Origin: Ruminococcus sp. UBA5129
GTDB lineage: Bacteria; Bacillota; Clostridia; Oscillospirales; Ruminococcaceae
Direction: 5' to 3'
Assembly: GCA_002414125.1 (NCBI GenBank)
Contig: DHYN01000061.1
Span: forward strand, 1 to 12,748
Length of the DNA stretch: 12,748 bases
In this document: piece by piece, positions 1 through 7,687 of the stretch
Layout of the letters: every line of letters begins with the position of its first letter
Numbering within the stretch: the first letter of the stretch is position 1
The notes under the pieces: model-generated
The model's input: only the letters and a program-made list of their open reading frames with translations
Databases searched by the model: none
Told to the model about the DNA's origin: nothing
Translations under genes and position numbers: made by a program

Positions 1-19
1 TATATGCTATAATTTTAAT

Positions 20-49
20 ATTATCCGATATTACTTACATAAAAGTAAA
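20..49 (-). promoter_or_regulatory. Possible promoter for a minus-strand gene beyond the left edge
   Basis: Read on the minus strand, TTTACT (44-49) and GATAAT (20-25) are separated by 18 bases, which resembles a sigma-A promoter: 4 of 6 and 5 of 6 matches to consensus. A short inverted repeat, TTACTT-N6-AAGTAA (31-48), fills most of the spacer and could be a repressor site. The 92 bases after the GH2 stop codon contain no convincing GC-rich terminator. The gene this would serve lies outside the window, so the call is an inference from motif spacing only. Confidence 0.35.
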
Positions 50-92
50 TGCTATTGTCGTGCGAAATAGTTTGTTTCTTATTGTATAGGTC

Positions 93-3000
93 TTAAGCTG
101 TTATCATTGCTCTGAGAAGTACATTGTCGAATACATCGGTACTTCCGTCTCCGTTAACATCGCCTGCCGCAAACTGATCTGCGGTAAACTGAATTCTTCC
201 GAGGAGATAATTCTGGAGCAGAATGAGATCTGCCGCATTTACCTTTCCGTCGGCATTGATGTCACCTGCGAGCAGACCCTCTGCAAGATTGTCGAAATCA
301 AGCCAGAGCTGAACGTAGGGACTGTTCGGTGCGTATGCAGGATTTGCAGTGTTCTGCGATGCAAGCTCGCTTGCGGAAAGTGCCTTGCTGTAGAGCCTGA
401 AATCATAGAATTCAGCCTGCGAACCTCTTCCCGTATCGGGACATGCCCCCAGTGTGAGACTGTAATCCGTATGACCGACACCCTCATTGACCTGAATATT
501 GCGCTCGCCGAGCATCTTTCCATCGCAGTAAACGCGGATAGTGTTGTTCTCGGCATCATAGATACCTGCTACCTGATGCATCCTGCCGATCCAGCCCGAT
601 GCTTCATCGGTCGAGATCTCGCAGTACAGCGGTCTCCAGTCGCCTGCCGCATAGATAAAGAAATCAAGCGAATTATTTCTTGTTCTGAGAGCAAAGCCGT
701 TGTCTCCCTTGCCTGCAAACATGTTGAACTCGGGATTGCCTGTCGGGATGATGTTAGCCTCGATAGTGAAGGAATTCTTACCCTCCATATACTTGCCGAT
801 CGTACCGTTGAACGGGATCGGAAGCTCACCGACCATTGCATTGCCGTTTGCGGTCTCCTTGATCTGAGCTGAAGCTCCTACGGGGATAACAAGAGCGTTA
901 TTGCTCTTATCCTGTATCGAATAACCGTCCGAACGAAGCTTTGCAGCCTTATCGGTAAGCGTGCTCTTGCTGTCGGAGGTCTTTGCCGGTATGATAGTGT
1001 AGCTCCATTCGTAGACTCGGTTTGACGGGAGGCGATACTTTTCAAGAGTTGCCTGACCGCATGTAGCCGTTCCCGTACCCATTGAGCCGTAGTCAACGCT
1101 GAGTATAGTCTCATCTCTCGGCGAAAGCTTGTAAACGTGGTCTGCTGACTGGAGATCTGAGGGTTTGAAGTGGAGAGCGCTCGCCTCGACTTTGCCCTCA
1201 GCGGCAATGAGAAGAGCATTTTCCTTAGATTCATCCGAAACCGATATCCACTTTACATCGGTGAGATTACCCGTATCGTCAGCCTTCATGTATGGGTAGA
1301 ACATATCGAAAACAGTACTCGTCCATACACCCTGTCTGCCATTAGTCTTTCTGTCGTTGAATGTCTCGACAGGACCGTTTCCGTACCAAGTGAGCTGCTC
1401 AGTACCCTTTGGAAGCGTCATCATCGAGCCTACTCTCAGGAAATTGCCCATTCCCGAGCTTCTTGCATCAACGGACATATCCACCTTGACCTGACCGTTT
1501 CCGCTAACTGTGTATTTCATCGTAACGCCCGTATTGCCTGCGCTGCGAAGTGTCATGTGTACATTTGCGATCTTTGAACCGTTCGGTCCGTCCTCAGTTG
1601 TGAAGCCGTCAACGACAGCATCGTCCATAGCCTTTTCCCAGTTGGAATCGAAGCACTTCTGTCTTGAAGAACCGCCGTCGTTCTCGACATTTCCTCTCCA
1701 GAAGTTAGGAACAGGTCCCTCGGAGATGAGTAACTCTCCGTCATAGTTGTACTTCTGAAGGATTCCGTTTGACTTGTTTATCATGAAGTTGAAGTGGTCT
1801 CCGACAAATACAACTGCATCGCCGTTATCAACGAGTGTTACGGACGAGCTGCTGTCGGTGAGCTTCATCGTTCTGCCGCCTGTTACCGTGAGTCCGAGCT
1901 GTCCGTATGCGACTTCTCTGCCCTTATTTGTAAGACCCTCGGCATTCTTCGATACAACAGACATATTTAGGTAGAATTCATCGCCTGCAAGACACGATGC
2001 AGGAAGCGTGAACGGAACCTTGATATTTCCGCTTGAGAGCGGTGCAACGTCAATATTGCTTAGTACGCCGCTGTCGATGGTGATACCGTTCTTCAGAAGC
2101 TGCCATTCAACGTTATATTCCGAGAGATTTCGGAAGTTGTTCTCGTTATAGACCGAGACCTCGTGATTATTGAGCTGTGTATCATTTGCATAGAACCAGA
2201 AATTCTGATACTGGTATCTTACCTCTGCCAGCTCCGGCTGCGGTGTTCTGTCGGGACTGATAATACCGTTTTCACAGAAGCTGTTATCGTTCGGTCGGTC
2301 ACCCCAGTCGCCGCCGTAGGCATAGTAATAGCCCTTGCTCTCGTTGGCGTAAAGGTTTTTGTGCGCATTCGGAAGCGAATAGTAATCCCACTTATTTCCT
2401 GTCACCTTATCGAGACTTACTGCTCTTGACTGATCGACCCAGTCCCAGATGAAGCCGCCGAGCATATTATCGGCGCTCCTTACGGCATCCCAGTATTCCT
2501 TGAGAGCGCCTACGGAATTGCCCATTGCGTGAGCGTACTCACACATCACATATGGGATCTTTCCAACGCCGCCGTTCATGCCGACCCATTCCGAACCGGG
2601 ATACATATTGCTTCCCATATCTACGCCCATTGCGTTTCCCTGTCCCTCACTGTGAACAGGTCTTGTGGAGTCGTGGCGCTTGAAGTACCAGATCATGTCG
2701 CGGAAGAGACCTCCTGCGGCATTAGGGTCGCTTGTATAAGCCATTTCGTTTCCGATTGACCACATGACGATCGAAGGATTATTCTTGAGGCGCTTGAACG
2801 CTGTCTCGGTTCTGTCCATACCGAGCTCATAGAAAAGCGCCTTAGCATCGTTGTCGTCCATCAGAGCATGTGATTCCATATTAGTCTCGCCCATAACGTA
2901 CATTCCGTACTTGTTGCAGAGCCAGTAAAGGTACGAATCGTTGCTATAGTGCGATGTTCTGATAGCGTTGATATTGTTCTCCTGCATAAGGCGGACATCC

Positions 3001-4358
3001 TCGAGCATCGTCTCCTGCGGAACTGCCTTTCCGTAGAATGGATCGGTGTCGTGACGGTTAACGCCCTTGAGGAGGAGTCTCTTGCCGTTGATAGTGATCG
3101 GCTGCCAGTAATTAGTAGTTACCTTGTAGTTTGGATCGACCTCAGTAGACGTGAAGCCGATCTCACGGAATCCGAGCTGTGCAGAAACGGTCTCCACAGA
3201 TTTTCCGCTGTCGTCCTTAAGAGTCAGCACGAGCGCGTAGAGGTTCGGATTTTCAGCCGACCAAAGCTTCGGAGCTGTAACGGGAATGCTCATCGAGAAA
3301 TTCTTAGTAGACCATGAGCCCATATCGGGAACCTTTCCCGATGCATTTCCGAGGATATTCTTTCCTGACTCGTCATAAGCCTCAGCCTGAACAGTCCATC
3401 CGCTCCTGCCCGAACCGGTTATATTGCTGATGTCGATACTGATGTTGAGAAGAGCGTTCGTGTATGTATCGTCAAGATCGGTAGTTACCATATAGTCGTT
3501 GATACGGACTGATGGAGTACTTACGAGGAATACGTCACGGAAAATACCGCCGTCGTAGATCATATCCTGACCCTCGAACCATGTTCCGTCGCAGAACTTA
3601 TGCACCTCGACCGCAAGAGTATTCTCCTTGCCCGCGATGAGATAATCGGTAATGTCGAAGCGGTGGGGACTGAAGGTGTCCTCACTGTAGCCGACCTCCT
3701 TGCCGTTCAGATAGACATAGTATGCCGACTCAACACCGTCAAATTCGATATATGTCCGTCTGCCGCCCGAGGTAAGCGTTTCATCGGGAACGAAGGTCTT
3801 TCTGTAAAGACCTACAGGATTGTAGTTCTTAGGCGCTGACGGACAGGGAACATACTGATCGTAGGAGCTCTGCCAAGGCATAATAACATTGGCGTAGATC
3901 GGGAAATCGAAGCCCTGACACGTCCAGCTTTTCGGAAGCTCGACAGTTTTCCAGCCGTCCCATGCAGATGCGCTGTAGCCTGCGTTCATGAAGCCGCCGT
4001 CAAGGAACGGCTGAGCCTTTTCGGCATTCTGAACAACATTGAGCTGCCACTCCGAGCCCTTGCCGGTGAGCATCTGAAGATAGTCCGATTTTTCTCGTGC
4101 ATTGTAGTCCCAGACTGCATTTACGGCAGTCTCCGTGCTCTGATAGGGCACTGCGTTGCATGTAGCGCCTTCACGGTTTATCGCGAACACATCCTCTGCT
4201 GCCACCCACTGACCGTTCGGGTCAACATAGGCTTCGCCTGTGTATTCACGGTGCGTGAATTTGACGTCTGCCGCCTTGCTCGACCTGATCTGCGAGAAAT
4301 CGGCAGTATATGCCGAGATCATAACCGCAGCAGTCAGAGCTGAGATCAATCGTTTCAT
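93..4358 (-). CDS. Secreted LacZ-type GH2 beta-galactosidase with LamG-like and dockerin modules
   Basis: This 1421-residue enzyme should hydrolyse terminal beta-galactosides outside the cell. I start it at the ATG at 4358, preceded by GAGGAGG with 8 bases spacing; the in-frame TTG at 4388 has no such site and would spoil the signal peptide. Residues 1 to about 30 are a signal peptide (KR, then a hydrophobic run). The GH2 sugar-binding domain covers about 180-280, the Ig-like domain 282-402 and the TIM barrel 403-725; the beta-galactosidase small-chain domain covers about 845-1125. LacZ active-site equivalents are present: acid/base E538 in GNE, nucleophile E607 in CEYAHAMGN, H610, metal ligands E495 and H497, H436, H470, Y586, W638 and N697. 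A LamG-like sandwich (about 1185-1335) and a two-repeat dockerin (about 1363-1421) follow. Escherichia coli LacZ is 1024 residues; the excess is the extra modules. The gene follows the beta-helix gene after 89 bases and is probably co-transcribed with it. Galactosidase specificity rests on motif conservation; the natural polymer is unknown. Confidence 0.93.
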   Translation of the reverse strand: MKRLISALTAAVMISAYTADFSQIRSSKAADVKFTHREYTGEAYVDPNGQWVAAEDVFAINREGATCNAVPYQSTETAVNAVWDYNAREKSDYLQMLTGKGSEWQLNVVQNAEKAQPFLDGGFMNAGYSASAWDGWKTVELPKSWTCQGFDFPIYANVIMPWQSSYDQYVPCPSAPKNYNPVGLYRKTFVPDETLTSGGRRTYIEFDGVESAYYVYLNGKEVGYSEDTFSPHRFDITDYLIAGKENTLAVEVHKFCDGTWFEGQDMIYDGGIFRDVFLVSTPSVRINDYMVTTDLDDTYTNALLNISIDISNITGSGRSGWTVQAEAYDESGKNILGNASGKVPDMGSWSTKNFSMSIPVTAPKLWSAENPNLYALVLTLKDDSGKSVETVSAQLGFREIGFTSTEVDPNYKVTTNYWQPITINGKRLLLKGVNRHDTDPFYGKAVPQETMLEDVRLMQENNINAIRTSHYSNDSYLYWLCNKYGMYVMGETNMESHALMDDNDAKALFYELGMDRTETAFKRLKNNPSIVMWSIGNEMAYTSDPNAAGGLFRDMIWYFKRHDSTRPVHSEGQGNAMGVDMGSNMYPGSEWVGMNGGVGKIPYVMCEYAHAMGNSVGALKEYWDAVRSADNMLGGFIWDWVDQSRAVSLDKVTGNKWDYYSLPNAHKNLYANESKGYYYAYGGDWGDRPNDNSFCENGIISPDRTPQPELAEVRYQYQNFWFYANDTQLNNHEVSVYNENNFRNLSEYNVEWQLLKNGITIDSGVLSNIDVAPLSSGNIKVPFTLPASCLAGDEFYLNMSVVSKNAEGLTNKGREVAYGQLGLTVTGGRTMKLTDSSSSVTLVDNGDAVVFVGDHFNFMINKSNGILQKYNYDGELLISEGPVPNFWRGNVENDGGSSRQKCFDSNWEKAMDDAVVDGFTTEDGPNGSKIANVHMTLRSAGNTGVTMKYTVSGNGQVKVDMSVDARSSGMGNFLRVGSMMTLPKGTEQLTWYGNGPVETFNDRKTNGRQGVWTSTVFDMFYPYMKADDTGNLTDVKWISVSDESKENALLIAAEGKVEASALHFKPSDLQSADHVYKLSPRDETILSVDYGSMGTGTATCGQATLEKYRLPSNRVYEWSYTIIPAKTSDSKSTLTDKAAKLRSDGYSIQDKSNNALVIPVGASAQIKETANGNAMVGELPIPFNGTIGKYMEGKNSFTIEANIIPTGNPEFNMFAGKGDNGFALRTRNNSLDFFIYAAGDWRPLYCEISTDEASGWIGRMHQVAGIYDAENNTIRVYCDGKMLGERNIQVNEGVGHTDYSLTLGACPDTGRGSQAEFYDFRLYSKALSASELASQNTANPAYAPNSPYVQLWLDFDNLAEGLLAGDINADGKVNAADLILLQNYLLGRIQFTADQFAAGDVNGDGSTDVFDNVLLRAMITA

Positions 4359-4400
4359 AAATAATTCCTCCTCATAATAATTACCCAATTTTATTTTTTT

Positions 4401-4429
4401 CGGGAACGCACTTCAAAAGCGCATCCCCG
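4401..4429 (-). repeat. Intergenic hairpin between the two dockerin genes
   Basis: Two 13-base arms (4401-4413 and 4417-4429) enclose a three-base loop. In minus-strand RNA all 13 pairs form, three of them G-U wobbles. In plus-strand RNA the same three positions are A-C mismatches, so the structure fits the transcript of the enzyme genes. In that direction it is followed by an A-run, not a U-run, so it is not a standard intrinsic terminator. In the plus direction a T-run follows, but no plus-strand gene precedes it. A role in RNA processing or stability between the two coding regions is inferred; a weak terminator of antisense transcription is the alternative. Confidence 0.55.
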
Positions 4430-4447
4430 ATTTTTTTCTCCGAAAGC

Positions 4448-7288
4448 TTAAGCGAAAAGCTCCTTTTTCATGCAAACGAGGTCGAATACGTCAACAGCGC
4501 CGTCACCGTTGGGATCAGCCGCCGATCCATCGGGAAGCTCCTTTTCGCGTCCGATTAGCCAGTTCTGGAAGAGGGAAATATCCTCCTCATCAAAATCTCC
4601 GTTCGCATTGACATCGCCGATCACGGGTTCGCCGTTCTCGTCAATGTAGTTGATGCTCCACCAGTTGAGGTTGTAGAGGTAGCCGTCACCACCCTTGAAT
4701 ACGAGGTAGACATCCTGAACGCCTGTGGTGAGGTCGATCTTGCATGTCTGGGTCGCCCATGTCTGCCAGCCGCCTGTTGAATCGACCGTCAAAGTACCTA
4801 TGAGCTTACCCGAGGGTGAGTCGAGACGTACCTCGAGTGAATTTCCGCCGCCGTTTGCGCCGACACGGAAGTTGAGCGACTCCGCACCGCTGCCGAAATC
4901 AACGCCCTTGAAGCCGATATAGTCGCCGTTCTCGATGTAAGCAACGTCGCTTCCGCCCTCGCTGCAATTCTCTGTCTGTATACCCGACTGATCGCTGTAG
5001 CTCTCAGCCTCTATGACATCGCCGCTTCCGCTGATGCGGAGGATGTGCGAGGATTTGCTGAGTATTTTGCCCGAAGCGTCAACCGCATAGATCCTATATG
5101 TACCCTCAGTTTTTGGAGTCTTGATCGTTGCAGAGCCTGCGGACGCTCTTGTCATTTCCGAGCCTGCCTTGAATGATACAGTATTGTCGGGAGCTATCCA
5201 TATCGTTGATTTAGTCATTCTTATCGGTAGCTTGCTTCCTCCTGTCGTAGCACAGCTTGCAGGAAATGCGTAGTCTGCATCGGAGATCCTCGAAACAGGT
5301 ATGATATCTCTGTTTTCAAAGGTAACGCCCGAATTGCGGCAGATAGTATACTGCTCGAGCGACCATACCGCATCGGAAACTACGATAGGCGTATCAATAT
5401 CACTGTCGGGAGGGTTTACGCCCATTTTGTTTACGGTAGCGTAAGTGCGCTTGATAGTGAGGTGATGCTTCTGACCGAAATCCTCACAGTTGATCGTGTA
5501 TGTAACGTCCTTGCTTATATCGAGAACGTTGTCATTTTCGATGACGTAAGCAGTACCCTCGTCGTTATGGAGTCCGTATGTAGGCTGATATGGTGCAGCC
5601 GCAGGGATACCGTCAATATAGTTCTCGTTGATAACGGTTCCCGGCATCTGACCGATAGTGTATATACCGCCGCTGTCGTGGAGACGGTTGAGCGCCCCGA
5701 TAACGTGGTTGCCGCAAATATAATTGTCACGGCAGGTCTCGCTGTCCTTGAAGTTGCACCAGCCCCAACCGAGGTGAATCCCGTTATACGCGGTCTTTTC
5801 AATAGTATTCTGGAGTATCTTCACGGAATCAGCGTAATAAGCCGTGATAGCCGCACATCCGCCAAAGCCGTGTACAACGCTGATGTCATAGAGGTAGTTA
5901 TCTGCAACGAGATCGTTCTTGCATATTCCCTCAACACCCTTGGGGAACTTCTCGTGGTTATCCCAAGAGGCATCGCCGATATAAATGTGCTGAGGATGAC
6001 CTATCGTAATGCCGCTCGAGGTGATGTCAGTCACGAAATTTCCTGTTATAGAAGAGTTGATAACATCGTTAGTCATCGAAATACCGTCAGCGCCTGAATG
6101 CTTTACAACGTTTCCGGTAAATGTGATCGAATCACTGTTCGTAACATGTATCATAGCAGGGAGCGTATCAGCCATTTCGTACTTGCGGTTATGCCAGTTT
6201 GAATCTGCAAAAGCGATATATGTCTGAGCAGCCTGACAGGTGGTCTTTCCGTGCGAGCCTGCAACATCGGTGAGCTGATAGTCGGTATTTTCAAAGGTAA
6301 TGCCGCTGAATCCGATGTTCTCGACTCTATTCTCGGTCGATTCGCCCTCGATGACAACGAGCCGGTCAGCAAAAGGAGCTTCAACTTTAGCTGTAGACAT
6401 ATCCTCGCCGCTTCTCGGGTAGTAGTATAGCATCTTTTCGGTTTTGTCGAAATAAAACTCACCCGGCTCATCGACAAAGGAAAGTGAATTGTAGATAGTG
6501 TGAGTACCCGTTACGGAAAAGCCTGCACCCCATCCGGGAGTCTGAGCGATAGCGCCATAGGGCTGCTGCAGGTACATAACGAGCGAACCGTTTTCAAATT
6601 TCACATCGCGGGTACAAACGATATTTTCGTTCCATGTTGTGCCGTTTATGATCTCAAGGTCATCGAAATTCGACGGAATAACAGGAATATCGCTTGCATT
6701 GTATGCGATACCGTCACTCTTTGTTCCAGAGTCCCAAGCCCAATCTGCCTGACCTGCCGTTACGCTGTATTCGCCTACACCGCCCTTTGACTGTACGGTA
6801 ACGCTTCCCATAAGAGCACGAGCATCGTTTACATAGAGGTTACGAAGCTTATTATCGCGGTCGAGCGGAGCTTTATAAAGCCCTCCGTCAGCCTTTGTCC
6901 AGCCTGTTACCTGCTTTGCACCGTTGAGTACCGGAGTCTCATCACCGTAAGCTTTATAAGTAATGCGGTAGCCGTTAGTCCCCGAATCGCGTGTGTCGAA
7001 TCTTATCGGGTCGGTAACACGGTAATCGCCGCCTCTGAGATAGACAACAATGTCGCCGCTCATGTTTGAATTGATCTTTCTTACAGCATCACGGGCTGCC
7101 TCGAGCGTTCTGAACGGGCTGGAGATCGTACCGCTTCCGTTGTCGTTTCCGTCGGGTGAAACGTAGAACACCGCCTGAATGTCTGCCGCTTCCTCAGCGC
7201 TTACGATCTGCCGCAGACCGGACGCAGGAAGCACGGAGGACAAGCCGATAATCATGGCAAGTCCGCCGCCCAAAAGCCTTTTTTTCAT
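4448..7288 (-). CDS. Secreted beta-helix carbohydrate-active enzyme with CBM6 and dockerin (GH141-like candidate)
   Basis: This 946-residue protein starts at the ATG at 7288, preceded by GAGGTG at about 5 bases. Residues 1 to about 31 are a signal peptide (MKKR, hydrophobic core, then VSAEE). Residues about 38-620 form a right-handed parallel beta-helix: the opening FYVSPDGNDNGSG...PFRTLEAARDAVR and the later repeats of N, G and I strands are typical. Conserved-looking acidic motifs are HDSGGIYT (D538) and HNDEGTA (D576, E577), candidates for catalysis. A linker or accessory domain (about 640-755) comes next, then a CBM6 module (757-881, beginning VIEAESY), which in this family usually binds xylan or related glycans, and a dockerin (889-946). 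The overall pattern reminds me of GH141 (fucosidase/xylanase) and related DUF1565 beta-helix proteins, but the family is not certain; a polysaccharide lyase is possible. It is the first gene of a probable two-gene transcript with the GH2 enzyme. Confidence 0.85.
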   Translation of the reverse strand: MKKRLLGGGLAMIIGLSSVLPASGLRQIVSAEEAADIQAVFYVSPDGNDNGSGTISSPFRTLEAARDAVRKINSNMSGDIVVYLRGGDYRVTDPIRFDTRDSGTNGYRITYKAYGDETPVLNGAKQVTGWTKADGGLYKAPLDRDNKLRNLYVNDARALMGSVTVQSKGGVGEYSVTAGQADWAWDSGTKSDGIAYNASDIPVIPSNFDDLEIINGTTWNENIVCTRDVKFENGSLVMYLQQPYGAIAQTPGWGAGFSVTGTHTIYNSLSFVDEPGEFYFDKTEKMLYYYPRSGEDMSTAKVEAPFADRLVVIEGESTENRVENIGFSGITFENTDYQLTDVAGSHGKTTCQAAQTYIAFADSNWHNRKYEMADTLPAMIHVTNSDSITFTGNVVKHSGADGISMTNDVINSSITGNFVTDITSSGITIGHPQHIYIGDASWDNHEKFPKGVEGICKNDLVADNYLYDISVVHGFGGCAAITAYYADSVKILQNTIEKTAYNGIHLGWGWCNFKDSETCRDNYICGNHVIGALNRLHDSGGIYTIGQMPGTVINENYIDGIPAAAPYQPTYGLHNDEGTAYVIENDNVLDISKDVTYTINCEDFGQKHHLTIKRTYATVNKMGVNPPDSDIDTPIVVSDAVWSLEQYTICRNSGVTFENRDIIPVSRISDADYAFPASCATTGGSKLPIRMTKSTIWIAPDNTVSFKAGSEMTRASAGSATIKTPKTEGTYRIYAVDASGKILSKSSHILRISGSGDVIEAESYSDQSGIQTENCSEGGSDVAYIENGDYIGFKGVDFGSGAESLNFRVGANGGGNSLEVRLDSPSGKLIGTLTVDSTGGWQTWATQTCKIDLTTGVQDVYLVFKGGDGYLYNLNWWSINYIDENGEPVIGDVNANGDFDEEDISLFQNWLIGREKELPDGSAADPNGDGAVDVFDLVCMKKELFA

Positions 7289-7435
7289 AATAACACCTCA
7301 ATAAAATATTGACATCCCCGAAAGCATCGGTTCAGCCTTTTTTACAGCTCCGCCAATATACAGAGCGTATAAACTAACCCAATTTTCAAAGTGTAAGTAA
7401 TACCGCTTGTGTATGAGATGCGCAGTATTACTTGC
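7289..7435 (-). promoter_or_regulatory. Long, possibly structured 5' leader of the beta-helix gene
   Basis: From the predicted transcription start near 7434 to the ATG there are about 146 untranslated bases. Three possible hairpins are visible in minus-strand RNA: one at the very 5' end (arms 7422-7435 and 7393-7406), one with 6-bp arms 7361-7366 and 7347-7352 including a G-U pair, and a small one at 7318-7330. I do not recognise a known riboswitch. The end carries the GAGGTG ribosome binding site at about 7294-7299. Confidence 0.5.
7393..7435 (-). repeat. Inverted repeat at the predicted transcription start
   Basis: GTAAGTAATAC at 7393-7403 is mirrored by GTATTACTTGC at 7425-7435, with one mismatch in 11. 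The match extends inward through a position that is a G-U wobble in minus-strand RNA and then two more pairs, leaving a 15-base loop. The right arm lies immediately downstream of the -10 box, so it could be a repressor operator. Equally, it could be a 5'-terminal stem-loop protecting the messenger; the wobble slightly favours RNA. Confidence 0.5.
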
Positions 7436-7440
7436 ATTTT

Positions 7441-7469
7441 ATTATATCATATTGTTTTGTAAAAATCAA
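7441..7469 (-). promoter_or_regulatory. Sigma-A-type promoter of the beta-helix/GH2 transcript
   Basis: On the minus strand TTGATT (7464-7469) and a perfect TATAAT (7441-7446) are separated by exactly 17 bases. Transcription is predicted to start near 7434. This is the only strong promoter upstream of the two enzyme genes, and I see none in the gap between them. Confidence 0.7.
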
Positions 7470-7480
7470 GGTTTTTATGC

Positions 7481-7497
7481 AATTTGTAGAACAAATT
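7481..7497. promoter_or_regulatory. 17-bp palindrome upstream of the promoter, candidate operator
   Basis: AATTTGT-TCT-ACAAATT is a perfect 7+3+7 palindrome. Its centre (7489) is about 55 bases upstream of the predicted transcription start, where activators commonly bind. The half sites ATTTGT/ACAAAT resemble those of GntR-type regulators such as AraR, though the spacing differs by one base. The regulator is not encoded in this window. The flanking bases 7498-7602 hold nothing I can identify; this stretch is AT-rich. Confidence 0.4.
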
Positions 7498-7602
7498 TTA
7501 AAAAATTATTAACGCACATCAAATTCTCTCTATATTGTGGTGCAAAAGAGGACTATCTTGTCATTTCTGACATAAAAAACGCTTTCAACCGGTGAATATA
7601 AT

Positions 7603-7649
7603 TAACGCCATAGCATTTATGATCTAAAGTCAAAAATACTATGGCGTTA
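7603..7649 (-). terminator. Long hairpin downstream of the PHP operon, probable terminator
   Basis: TAACGCCATAG (7603-7613) and CTATGGCGTTA (7639-7649) pair perfectly over 11 bases. In minus-strand RNA the stem continues through one G-U and four A-U pairs to about 16 pairs. Its place, about 40 bases past the last operon gene, suits a terminator, but the tail in that direction is only AUUAUAUU. In the plus direction a T-run follows directly, so it could also stop plus-strand transcripts. Confidence 0.55.
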
Positions 7650-7687
7650 TTTTTTAAGGCAGCACAGCTTGAAATCCAACATAATCC

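Noticed and set aside
4359..4388. TTG start of the GH2 gene at 4388
   Set aside because: It would add an acidic stretch before the signal peptide and would place the strong GAGGAGG inside the coding region.
4401..4440. Intrinsic terminator on the plus strand (hairpin plus T-run)
   Set aside because: The plus-strand stem has three mismatches and no plus-strand gene precedes it; the paired form fits the minus transcript better.
5462..6097. A 211-codon open frame on the plus strand
   Set aside because: It lies wholly antisense to the beta-helix gene, whose signal peptide, CBM6 and dockerin are clear; the translation shows no domain and no convincing ribosome binding site.
7407..7595. A 62-codon plus-strand frame across the enzyme promoter region
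   Set aside because: It begins at TTG without a ribosome binding site, overlaps the promoter and palindrome, and has no recognisable motif. It is probably chance in AT-rich DNA.
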